A stretch of DNA of 64,000 nt from Enterobacter kobei (GTDB taxonomy: Bacteria > Pseudomonadota > Gammaproteobacteria > Enterobacterales > Enterobacteriaceae). The translations under genes and the position numbers were made by a program. Shown here piece after piece: positions 1-6,653 of the stretch (its first letter is position 1; every line of letters begins with the position of its first letter). A model generated the notes under the pieces. That model saw only the letters and a program-made list of their open reading frames with translations, did no database searches and was not told where the DNA came from. The DNA is taken from the NCBI RefSeq assembly GCF_018323985.1, contig NZ_AP024590.1, positions 2,418,001-2,482,000 on the forward strand. Direction: 5' to 3'.

Positions 1-84
1 GGGGCAAACACCATCAGTTTTGGTAAGTTCGCTGGCGACTGGGGATACATGTTCATCAAATCCATTGAAGTTACTGCAGAGTAG
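1..84 (+). CDS. C-terminal end of an unidentified protein (5' end outside window)
   Basis: The first 27 codons are open in frame 1 and end in TAG. The peptide ends with alternating aromatic and charged residues (GDWGYMFIKSIEV), which looks like the last strands of a beta-rich domain, but I do not recognise the family. It precedes a phospho-beta-glucosidase on the same strand, so a link to sugar uptake or polysaccharide breakdown is possible but only inferred from position. Confidence 0.5.
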   Translation, partial: GANTISFGKFAGDWGYMFIKSIEVTAE

Positions 85-91
85 TTATTTT

Positions 92-117
92 GCTGCCCTT
101 CTGGGGCAGCTTTTTTT
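92..117 (+). terminator. Rho-independent terminator
   Basis: GCTGCCC (92-98) pairs with GGGCAGC (104-110) around a 5-nt loop, followed by seven T. It sits between the truncated first gene and the GH1 gene, so GH1 expression by read-through would be reduced. Confidence 0.8.
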
Positions 118-132
118 CATTCAGGAGGCATT

Positions 133-1551
133 ATGAATCGGTATCAATTTCCGGAAGATTTTTTTTGGGGCGCAGCGGCGTCAGGCCCTCAGACGGAAGG
201 CATCGCGCACAAGCCGCACCGTTCTATCTGGGATAGCTGGTATGCAGAACAACCCAACCGTTTTTTCCAGCAGATTGGTCCGCAGAAAGTATGTGAAACC
301 TACAGCAAATATAAAGAGGACGTTGCGCTGATGAAGCAAACGGGATTTAACTCGTTTCGTACTTCCATTCAGTGGTCACGGCTGATTGATGATTTTGAAA
401 CCGGTACCCCAAACGCAGAAGCCGTCCGGTTCTACAACAACTATTTCGATGAGATGATCGCCAGCGGCATTGAGCCAATGATTAATCTTTATCATTTCGA
501 CATGCCGGAGATGTTGCAAAAGCAATATGGTGGTTTTGAATCAACCCATGTGACGGATCTTTTCGCACGGTTTGCCCGCACGGCATTTGAGCTATTTGGT
601 CATAAGGTAAAGTACTGGATCACCTTTAATGAGCCGATAGTGCCTGTGGAAGGCGGCTATCTTTATGATTTCCATTATCCTTGCAAAAAAGATGGCAAGC
701 TGGCGGCGCAGGTTGCCTTTAACATTATGCTGGCGCATGCAAAAGCGGTGCACATATACCGGGAACTTGAGCTACCGGGCGAAATTGGCGTGGTGCTTAA
801 TTTGACCCCCTCATATACCCGAAACAATAGCGACGAGGATAAAAAAGCAGCATGGTATGCGGACCTGTTCTTTAATCGCAGTTTCCTTGATCCGCTGGTT
901 AAGCATGAATTCCCGAAGGAATTATGTGAAATCCTCGCAATCCATGATTGCTTGCCAGAAATAAAAAAAGCGGATGTCGATCTGATAACTCGTTCGCGGG
1001 TAGATTTCCTGGGGGTTAACTATTATGTTCCGCGTCGGGTTAAAGCGCGCGAATGTCCCTATGAGCTTGATTACTTCACGCCAGAGTATTACTTCGAGAA
1101 CTATAGCGATCCAGAAGGGCGCTTCAATCCGTATCGCGATAATAACGAGATTCACCCCGAGGCGATTTACGATATTGCCTGCAACATCCGCGATAATTAC
1201 GGCAATATAAAGTGGTATCTGGCTGAAATTGGTATCGCCATGGATATCCAGTCAGAAGGTCCTGTTCTGGATGATGGGGTTATCGATGACACTTTCCGCA
1301 TCGAATTAATGGAAGAACACCTCGAACAGCTCCATTACGCCATCAGCGAGGGAGCGAACTGCTTTGGCGTACACCAGTGGACATTTATTGATAACTGGTC
1401 ATGGATAAATAGCTTTAAACGCCGTTACGGTTTCTGGCGACTGGATCTGGAAACCGGAGAGCGACAGATAAAGCGCAACGCTCTCTGGTTCGCTCAACTG
1501 GCGGCCTCTAACGGATTTACGCCCGGGGCGTTTATAAAGGGCAACAAATGA
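133..1551 (+). CDS. GH1 family 6-phospho-beta-glucosidase
   Basis: A 472-residue glycoside hydrolase family 1 enzyme, predicted to hydrolyse 6-phospho-beta-glucosides delivered by a PTS, in the cytoplasm. The acid/base glutamate is in FNEP (E167). The nucleophile is probably E365, in an AEIG motif where most family members have TENG. In the aglycone/phosphate region the glucosidase motif NFEW is NWSW (S423), followed by K429 and Y432 in KRRYGF; a serine at that point with nearby Lys and Tyr is the known signature of phosphate-binding GH1 enzymes. A good RBS (AGGAGG) is 5 nt upstream of the ATG. No BglG-type antiterminator or PTS gene is visible; any partner would lie left of the window. Confidence 0.85.
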   Translation: MNRYQFPEDFFWGAAASGPQTEGIAHKPHRSIWDSWYAEQPNRFFQQIGPQKVCETYSKYKEDVALMKQTGFNSFRTSIQWSRLIDDFETGTPNAEAVRFYNNYFDEMIASGIEPMINLYHFDMPEMLQKQYGGFESTHVTDLFARFARTAFELFGHKVKYWITFNEPIVPVEGGYLYDFHYPCKKDGKLAAQVAFNIMLAHAKAVHIYRELELPGEIGVVLNLTPSYTRNNSDEDKKAAWYADLFFNRSFLDPLVKHEFPKELCEILAIHDCLPEIKKADVDLITRSRVDFLGVNYYVPRRVKARECPYELDYFTPEYYFENYSDPEGRFNPYRDNNEIHPEAIYDIACNIRDNYGNIKWYLAEIGIAMDIQSEGPVLDDGVIDDTFRIELMEEHLEQLHYAISEGANCFGVHQWTFIDNWSWINSFKRRYGFWRLDLETGERQIKRNALWFAQLAASNGFTPGAFIKGNK

Positions 1552-1690
1552 TGGCCTCATAATATGACATAAATGGCGTTAAAATTATGATTGGGGCAGC
1601 CGGACGGCTTTGAATGCGCTGTTTGGCGTGCCTAATCCTGATGAGCAGACCCAGGCTGAAATCTGGATGCGGGCGCATCCGGGGCAGGGT

Positions 1691-1711
1691 GAGTCTGAGT
1701 CTGAGTCTGAG
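1691..1711. repeat. Short tandem hexanucleotide repeat in a 390-bp gene-free gap
   Basis: GAGTCT occurs three times in tandem plus GAG. It lies in the 1552-1942 gap between the GH1 and TetR genes. An open frame from 1610 crosses it (Glu-Ser repeats) but has no RBS and no recognisable similarity, so I do not call a gene. The rest of the gap shows only the TetR operator listed separately. Confidence 0.5.
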
Positions 1712-1895
1712 GCAGTGCTGTCTGGTTCAGAGCTGAACACTTCATGTCTAATTATCCAATTTAACATAATATACATTATGCGCACTAAGATAATAGCAGG
1801 TAAATCCTGGGCCTGGTATGTATCTGATTACCCGCACATTAAATTCCAGCTCAGCCATCAACCGCCGCCCAGTAAGGGAAAAGTTTTGAATATCA

Positions 1896-1917
1896 ACCAT
1901 CCTGATAGTAGGATGGT
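1896..1917. promoter_or_regulatory. Probable TetR-family operator
   Basis: ACCATCCT (1896-1903) and AGGATGGT (1910-1917) form a perfect 8-bp inverted repeat with a 6-bp spacer, ending 25 bp before the TetR start codon. Size, symmetry and position fit an autoregulatory TetR operator. A related half-site word (AGTAGGxTG) recurs at 2657-2665. Confidence 0.65.
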
Positions 1918-1942
1918 CAGACATTAACGACTGGAGAGTGAA

Positions 1943-2527
1943 ATGATCGAGCGTTCGCCGAAAGCGCGAGAAATCATGGCAAATACGAGGCAACTGCTCA
2001 CTACCGGGGGCTATAAAAATTTCAGTTATGCCGATCTTGCAGAGCGTGTGGGAATTCGTAAAGCCAGCATCCACCACCATTTTCCGGGCAAAGAAGATTT
2101 AGTTAAGGCTGTTGTGCAAGAATACCGTGCAGAAGCTCAGGCCGGTATGGAAGCCATGGATCAGCAAATAAAGGATCCCCTGGTAAAAGTGAAAGCGTAT
2201 GCCGATTACTGGTCAGCATGTATCAAAGATGGCACGTCGCCTTTTTGCATCTGCGTAATGCTTGCCGTTGAGCTTCCGACATTGCCGACGGATATTGCCG
2301 GTGAAGTCACGGGCCATTTCAGCGATCTTTCTGGCTGGTTGTCATCTCAGCTTAGCGCGGGCGAAGCCCAGGGCGTTTTCAAACTCAACGAAACCGCTGA
2401 AGTCGAAGCCAAAGCGTTAATGGCAGGCATACACGGTGCCATGCTGGCGGCCCGGGCATTTGATAATCCGGCCGTATTTGATCAGATTGCCTATCCATTG
2501 ATAAACAAGGTTGTAAAAACAGCCTGA
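1943..2527 (+). CDS. TetR/AcrR family transcriptional regulator
   Basis: A 194-residue one-component repressor. The N-terminal helix-turn-helix (about residues 26-50: YADLAERVGIRKASIHHHF) is the TetR DNA-binding domain; the rest is the variable ligand-binding all-alpha domain, which contains two close cysteines (FCICVM) that could sense thiol-reactive or oxidising compounds. An RBS (GGAGAG) precedes the ATG. A perfect inverted repeat lies just upstream and a related motif lies before the truncated peroxidase gene downstream, so I infer it once controlled itself and that peroxidase. The specific ligand is unknown. Confidence 0.85.
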   Translation: MIERSPKAREIMANTRQLLTTGGYKNFSYADLAERVGIRKASIHHHFPGKEDLVKAVVQEYRAEAQAGMEAMDQQIKDPLVKVKAYADYWSACIKDGTSPFCICVMLAVELPTLPTDIAGEVTGHFSDLSGWLSSQLSAGEAQGVFKLNETAEVEAKALMAGIHGAMLAARAFDNPAVFDQIAYPLINKVVKTA

Positions 2528-2649
2528 CGTTTGCCCGGTTTATGTGACCGGGCAGCCCGCGTTCCAAAACGACCCGTTCCCCCTTTCCTTCTCTATGATC
2601 CTCAGATGATGTGAGCAAAATCACCTCAAAACAAGTTGATCTTTAATCT

Positions 2650-2672
2650 ACCAACCAGTAGGTTGTCTACTG
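2650..2672. promoter_or_regulatory. Possible second TetR-type operator upstream of the truncated peroxidase gene
   Basis: CAACC-AGTA-GGTTG (2652-2665) overlaps CAGTA (2656-2660) / TACTG (2668-2672). It lies about 70 bp before the start of the truncated catalase-like gene and shares AGTAGG-T-G with the operator at 1896-1917. Regulation of both by the TetR gene between them is inferred. Confidence 0.45.
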
Positions 2673-2740
2673 ATGTGGCGCTTATTAGATCGCCGCCCTT
2701 TTCTTTTTTGAAAAAATTGCGAACAGAATGAGTTAACACT

Positions 2741-2989
2741 ATGAACATCAAGGCACACATAAACAGACAAACGTTTGTACGTCTGGCGCTGGTAGGCATT
2801 ATTCCACTGATTCTTTTTGTACTCTTTCTGTGGGCTGGCGGCTGGCTTACGCCTGAACGGCTGACCTCGGATAAGCTCGTCAATGTATTACAGCAGTCAG
2901 GTGGGCTTCATGAAGGCTATCGCCGCAATCATGCGAAAGGCGTGTGCGTGCTGGGCAAATTTATCTCCAACGGGAATTCCATCAAGTAA
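2741..2989 (+). pseudogene. Catalase-family peroxidase (SrpA-like), truncated after the N-terminus
   Basis: The 82-codon frame encodes a membrane anchor (about residues 14-33) followed by the start of a catalase-family peroxidase: AGGWLTPERLT and then GYRRNHAKGVCVLGKF, the conserved N-terminal RNHAKG stretch of this haem-peroxidase family. Full-length members are roughly 330-360 residues. Here the frame stops at SNGNSIK and no continuation of the catalase fold is seen in any frame downstream; a hairpin terminator and the csp gene follow at once. I read it as a remnant left by a deletion. Without most of the haem pocket it cannot be an active peroxidase. Confidence 0.75.
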
Positions 2990-3001
2990 CTCAGAAACGC
3001 A

Positions 3002-3027
3002 AAAACCCGCACAAGGCGGGTTTTTTT
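3002..3027. terminator. Hairpin terminator between the peroxidase remnant and csp
   Basis: AAAACCCGC (3002-3010) pairs with GCGGGTTTT (3016-3024) around ACAAG. T runs occur on both strands, longer on plus (7 T), so it may serve the plus-strand remnant and the minus-strand csp mRNA. Confidence 0.8.
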
Positions 3028-3097
3028 ATCACGTTCACTTATCTGCTCAGGCTATGGCCGTCATCGCTGTCGTAAGCGTTCGTGGCATTATCGGCTC

Positions 3098-3310
3098 TTA
3101 CAGCGCGACAACGTTAGCTGCAGCCGGACCTTTGGCACCATTCTCAATTGAGAACTCAACCTTCTGCCCTTCGTCCAGCGTCTTGTAATCGTTGCTCTGG
3201 ATAGCGGAAAAATGTACGAATACATCTTTGCTGCCGTCGGCCGGGGTAATGAAGCCGAAGCCTTTTTCAGAGTTAAACCATTTTACTAAACCAGTCATTT
3301 TATTAGACAT
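3098..3310 (-). CDS. CspA-family cold shock protein
   Basis: A 70-residue single cold-shock domain with both nucleic-acid-binding motifs, KGFGFI (RNP1) and VFVHF (RNP2), and the MTGLVKWFNSEKGFGFI start typical of CspA/B/G. It acts as an RNA chaperone that melts mRNA structure, classically at low temperature. The ATG at 3310 is chosen over an in-frame upstream ATG at 3355 because AAGGAAG lies 7 nt before it and family length is 70. A long leader with a cold-box-like sequence precedes it. Which csp paralogue it corresponds to is not decidable here. Confidence 0.95.
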   Translation of the reverse strand: MSNKMTGLVKWFNSEKGFGFITPADGSKDVFVHFSAIQSNDYKTLDEGQKVEFSIENGAKGPAAANVVAL

Positions 3311-3485
3311 AGATACTTCCTTTAATTTTCTTGAGCCACAGATTGTGGCGAACATGGCCTGTTTGCAGATGAGGACTTATTGGGCACTTAGGAGGAGGCT
3401 CATGCAGAAGAGTATCTAAGGATAACGCTTGAACTGAGGACTGCTTTACTAAAACTGCTTTCATAAGGTCTGTATGCCAAACCGA
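3311..3485 (-). promoter_or_regulatory. Cold-shock 5' leader with cold box
   Basis: Reading the minus strand, the leader begins near 3485 with CGGTTTGGCATACAGACC (3467-3484), close to the E. coli cspA cold box, then AAAGCAG and AGTAAAGCAG blocks like those of cspA. About 175 nt of untranslated RNA precede the ATG, the size of known thermosensing csp leaders that refold on cooling. The function is inferred from this similarity. Confidence 0.75.
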
Positions 3486-3491
3486 TGACGC

Positions 3492-3520
3492 ATAGTGGAC
3501 TGTTAAGAACCGATAAGCAA
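3492..3520 (-). promoter_or_regulatory. Sigma-70 promoter of the csp gene
   Basis: On the minus strand TTGCTT (3515-3520) and CACTAT (3492-3497) are separated by 17 bp, placing transcription start near 3485, just before the cold box. Confidence 0.55.
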
Positions 3521-3580
3521 GAGGAGTTTTGTCAGGGATTGTCGAGGGAAACTTACAATTCGATGGGTGACTGAGTAATC

Positions 3581-3615
3581 TTAAAAGCCCTGACCATTGC
3601 AGCCAGGGCTTTTAA
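3581..3615. repeat. 12-bp perfect inverted repeat (possible terminator)
   Basis: TTAAAAGCCCTG (3581-3592) and CAGGGCTTTTAA (3604-3615) form a long hairpin with an 11-nt loop. A/T flanks are compatible with a terminator on either strand, but no gene ends nearby. Confidence 0.55.
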
Positions 3616-4216
3616 GGTACTGCGGACTTCAGAGTTAACATTAATGGACTTAATAGAGTGATACTACTATTTATACTGCTTTTAAATGCACCCGTTTACT
3701 ACAGATAATATTGGGCATTAAGACTAAAAAACCTCCCTCTATTTATCTCGTTTCACACCTGCCAGCGCTTTCAAAAACCAAACGTGGCAACTTAAACAAG
3801 TACATCCCCCATCGCGACATATACTCTTTGATGCGTTGCCCTCTGCCGGCACGGTCACTAAAGAAGAAACAAAACCGCCAGCATGAACTACAAAAACAAG
3901 GCCTTACATCGTCGCGCTAACACTACCATTTTGCGAACCAGCACAATCACTACGAGGCCTGAAAGCATACTACATCCCAAACTACAAACTTCGTGGCCTT
4001 TATAGCAAAATGGCTTACCCCAGTACTTCTAACTATTCACTAAGGACTTTCACTGTGCTGCTGAGTTCTAATTTACGCATTTAAACACTCGAGTCAATAC
4101 TGTTTTTAATCGCATGTTTATACTTACAGCCTTTTAACCATCGGGTGTCTGGTTTTATCGAATAACCAGTAATAAAGCAGTTACTGGCGCTGAAATGAAT
4201 GCCGCGCCCCGCTCAT
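3616..4216. other. AT-rich gap without a recognisable gene
   Basis: About 600 bp between the inverted repeat and the VF530 gene. Base composition is clearly more AT-rich than the flanks. A short plus-strand frame (3711-3920) lacks an RBS, and its composition (runs of Lys, Arg, Pro) looks random. I see no RNA gene, transposon end or csp-like remnant; decayed horizontally acquired DNA is a guess. Confidence 0.4.
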
Positions 4217-4483
4217 CTATTTCCATTTCGACCATGGCCCGTCATCAGGCCGGGAGGAATCGGTCTCGCCAAGCGTACTGATGTACAGATCTTCCACTTC
4301 TTTACGTGCCCAGGGCGTCCGGCGCAGAAACTTGAGGCTCGATTTGATACTCGGATCTTTTTTAAAACAGTTGATATTGATACGCGTGGCCAGTTCGTCC
4401 CAGCCAAAACGGGCGACAAGATCGGTTAATAACGCTTCAAGCGTAACGCCGTGTAGCGGGTCTTTGGAAAGGTGTTCTGCCAT
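4217..4483 (-). CDS. VF530 family (DUF2132) protein
   Basis: An 88-residue small protein with the family's conserved pattern: DPLHGVTLEALLTDLVARFGW, INCFKKDPSIKSSLKFLRRTPWAR and a following EVEDLY. VF530 members (structure known from Vibrio fischeri) are proposed to bind DNA; no cellular role is established. The ATG at 4483 is preferred to an upstream GTG at 4513 because the family similarity begins there. The C-terminal tail (SSRPDDGPWSKWK) is longer than in many relatives. It is transcribed away from the divergent GNAT gene, with about 140 bp between them. Confidence 0.85.
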   Translation of the reverse strand: MAEHLSKDPLHGVTLEALLTDLVARFGWDELATRININCFKKDPSIKSSLKFLRRTPWARKEVEDLYISTLGETDSSRPDDGPWSKWK

Positions 4484-4627
4484 GTTGATACCGGAGTAAG
4501 TAAATTTCCGCACACCATACTGCCCGGCGGGACGTAATGCAATTCAAGCCCCCTGTTCTGGCTATCGAATCGCGTAAACGCATCTGTTATAAACAGAAGG
4601 CATAACATCATAACAAGGGAGCCGCGC

Positions 4628-5047
4628 ATGCATTTAATTATTACGGAAGTGATCGCCGCGCAGGATAAAGAAGATCTGTTGACCGGGCTACGCAGCTATA
4701 ACCAGCCTTTTGTGGATAAGTCAAAATGGGGCGATATCGGCATCTACCACCGCAATGCGGGCGGCAAAATGCTGGGCGGGCTGATTGCCCAGCGCAAAGG
4801 AAGCTGGCTTTCGATTGAGTATTTGTGGGTCAGTGACGAGGCCCGTCATCAGGGATTAGGCAGCAAACTGATGCAAGCAGCGGAAGATCTTGCCGTGCGT
4901 AACGGTAGCACCCACGCGCTGGTGGATACCTTCAGCTTTCAGGCATTACCCTTCTATGAAAAATTAGGTTATCAGCGGCAGATGACGCTGGAAGATTTTC
5001 CTTCTGCCGGTCACGCCAGACACTATCTGACGAAGAAACTGGCCTGA
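4628..5047 (+). CDS. GNAT family N-acetyltransferase
   Basis: A 139-residue single-domain GNAT enzyme. The acetyl-CoA pyrophosphate loop is RHQGLGSK (residues 73-80), preceded by the beta4 strand LSIEYLWVSDEAR; the C-terminal FYEKLGYQRQ is the typical motif B end. Substrate is not predictable; the sequence resembles the many small-molecule or aminoglycoside-like GNATs of unknown target in enterobacteria. An RBS-like AAGGGAG lies 6-12 nt upstream of the ATG. Monocistronic: it is followed by a strong bidirectional terminator. Confidence 0.85.
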   Translation: MHLIITEVIAAQDKEDLLTGLRSYNQPFVDKSKWGDIGIYHRNAGGKMLGGLIAQRKGSWLSIEYLWVSDEARHQGLGSKLMQAAEDLAVRNGSTHALVDTFSFQALPFYEKLGYQRQMTLEDFPSAGHARHYLTKKLA

Positions 5048-5050
5048 CCG

Positions 5051-5085
5051 ACAAAAAACCGGAGGCGATCCCTCCGGTTTTTTGT
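5051..5085. terminator. Bidirectional Rho-independent terminator
   Basis: ACAAAAAACCGGAGG (5051-5065) is perfectly complementary to CCTCCGGTTTTTTGT (5071-5085) around CGATC. T tracts on both strands serve the convergent GNAT and PTS genes. Confidence 0.92.
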
Positions 5086-6372
5086 TTAGCTGAATAAACG
5101 CAGCAGATAATCCAGAATCAACGACGGCAGCGTAAAGTCCGGATCGGCGAACGTCACCCCCTTCGCACCCAGCTGCGAGAAGATAGGCAACGTCAGCGCC
5201 GGTAACACACACAGCAGTAATCCATTAATGCTGCTGGCGATCACCGCCCCTCGGAAGCCCCCGGTCGCATTACCAAAGATGGCCGCCGCACCGCCGGTGA
5301 TAAAGCTCGCCATGATCCCCGGCACGATAATCGGCAGGCCGATAAACGGGAACAGGAAGATACACAGCAGTTCAACGGCGAAGCTTATCAAAAAGCCAAT
5401 CAGCGTGGCGTTAGGCGCTTTGGTGAACAGCACCATAACGTCTACCGCCGGTACAGCACCGGGTGCAAAGACGCGGGCAAAACCTTTAAAAGCCGGTACG
5501 ATTTCAGCGGTAAATAAATTCACGCCGGCTTTTGCCAGATAAAGGCCGCAGGCAAAAATAGCTGACTGTTCAAGCACAAAGATAACGACGTTCTTATCCC
5601 CTGCCCCTGCGCCATACACCACGGTCATCGCATCTTTGATCTGCGGTTGCGTGGCAAAAATACAGGAGATGAGCAGCAGCACCAACATCGTTAACAAGGT
5701 GGCAATATTGGGCTCACGGATAAAATCGAATTTATTACTGATATTTAAGTGTTCAGTATCGGTTTTTTTATTACCGAACCATTTCCCCATATAAGATCCA
5801 ATCACATAAGATGATATTGCAGCATGAGAAATAGCGTATTCATTAGAACCAATAATTTCGCGGCTAAAGCGGCTCAGGATAAAAGGCGAAACCGCCATAT
5901 AAGTGCCGATCAGCAGCGACGCGATGATCACCATCATGGTATGGCTGAAGCCGAACTGCATCAGCACCGCCGTGATGGCAAAAGCCATAAACAACACCAG
6001 ATGCAGCGACAGATAGATGTACTTGCAACGGGTAAATCGCGCGATCAGAATATTTAATATCATCGAAAACAACAGGATAAGTGCAGCTATCGAACCAAGT
6101 TTATCAATGGTTGCCGCCATGATGGCTTCGTTACTTGGTACCACACCAACAATATTAAAGGCGCTGGAGAACAGCGAACTAAAAGCGGTCAGCACTTTCA
6201 TTAAAATGCTGCCGCCAACTTTAATCATCGTAAAACCGATAAAAGATAAAAAGGTTCCCGTAATCAAACGGGAAATTGAGGCTTTTTGAAATAGCAATCC
6301 CAGAAAGGCAACGATTGCTATGATAACGGCGGGCGTTTTAACAAGCCCTAAAAGTATATCCATTATTCTCAT
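5086..6372 (-). CDS. PTS ascorbate-type transporter subunit IIC (UlaA/SgaT family)
   Basis: A 428-residue very hydrophobic protein with about ten membrane segments, matching the UlaA/SgaT IIC family (conserved stretches such as IIVPGIMASFITGGAAAIFGNATGG). UlaA transports L-ascorbate with phosphorylation by its IIA (UlaC) and IIB (UlaB) partners. No IIA, IIB or ascorbate-catabolism gene is adjacent, so it either borrows subunits encoded elsewhere or takes another substrate. Start is ATG 6372; a second in-frame ATG lies 9 nt later and cannot be excluded. The upstream region carries two near-identical 12-bp motifs that may be operators. Confidence 0.8.
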   Translation of the reverse strand: MRIMDILLGLVKTPAVIIAIVAFLGLLFQKASISRLITGTFLSFIGFTMIKVGGSILMKVLTAFSSLFSSAFNIVGVVPSNEAIMAATIDKLGSIAALILLFSMILNILIARFTRCKYIYLSLHLVLFMAFAITAVLMQFGFSHTMMVIIASLLIGTYMAVSPFILSRFSREIIGSNEYAISHAAISSYVIGSYMGKWFGNKKTDTEHLNISNKFDFIREPNIATLLTMLVLLLISCIFATQPQIKDAMTVVYGAGAGDKNVVIFVLEQSAIFACGLYLAKAGVNLFTAEIVPAFKGFARVFAPGAVPAVDVMVLFTKAPNATLIGFLISFAVELLCIFLFPFIGLPIIVPGIMASFITGGAAAIFGNATGGFRGAVIASSINGLLLCVLPALTLPIFSQLGAKGVTFADPDFTLPSLILDYLLRLFS

Positions 6373-6430
6373 CCCAGTAGGTACGACTGATTACACCATT
6401 TTTGTGGGATCCCATGCAAAGGATCTGCGG

Positions 6431-6584
6431 TGATACTACCACTGACGATCAAAAGCGATCTGCTACAAACATCACAGTTGAAATAATATATATTATTATT
6501 TAAAACATCATTTCATTTAAATGATCGACAATTGTTTATTGAATTAGAGAGGATTGGTTAATATGTTGTTACTACCATTCTAGT
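6431..6584. promoter_or_regulatory. Paired operator-like motifs upstream of the PTS IIC gene
   Basis: TGATACTACCAC (6431-6442) and TGTTACTACCAT (6567-6578) agree at 10 of 12 positions and lie 136 bp apart in the promoter region. The second extends into TACCATTCTAGT (6573-6584), whose exact complement recurs at 61091-61102 upstream of ydfI. A GntR- or DeoR-type repressor using two sites is a plausible but unproven reading. Confidence 0.35.
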
Positions 6585-6608
6585 CATCGACGTAATGCCA
6601 GATGAAAT

Positions 6609-6636
6609 AAAAAAAAGCATGCGTCAGCATGCTTTT
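6609..6636 (-). terminator. Terminator of the sensory diguanylate cyclase gene
   Basis: AAAAGCATGC (6613-6622) and GCATGCTTTT (6627-6636) form a perfect hairpin with loop GTCA; on the minus strand it ends in eight T. Confidence 0.88.
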
Positions 6637-6653
6637 AGGACAAGAAGCGATCG

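Noticed and set aside
1610..1927. 105-codon frame with a Glu-Ser repeat
   Set aside because: No RBS, no recognisable similarity, runs through the TetR operator; judged a chance frame.
3616..4216. Second cold-shock gene or small RNA in the AT-rich gap
   Set aside because: No cold-shock-domain motif in any frame and no promoter plus terminator pair that I could defend.
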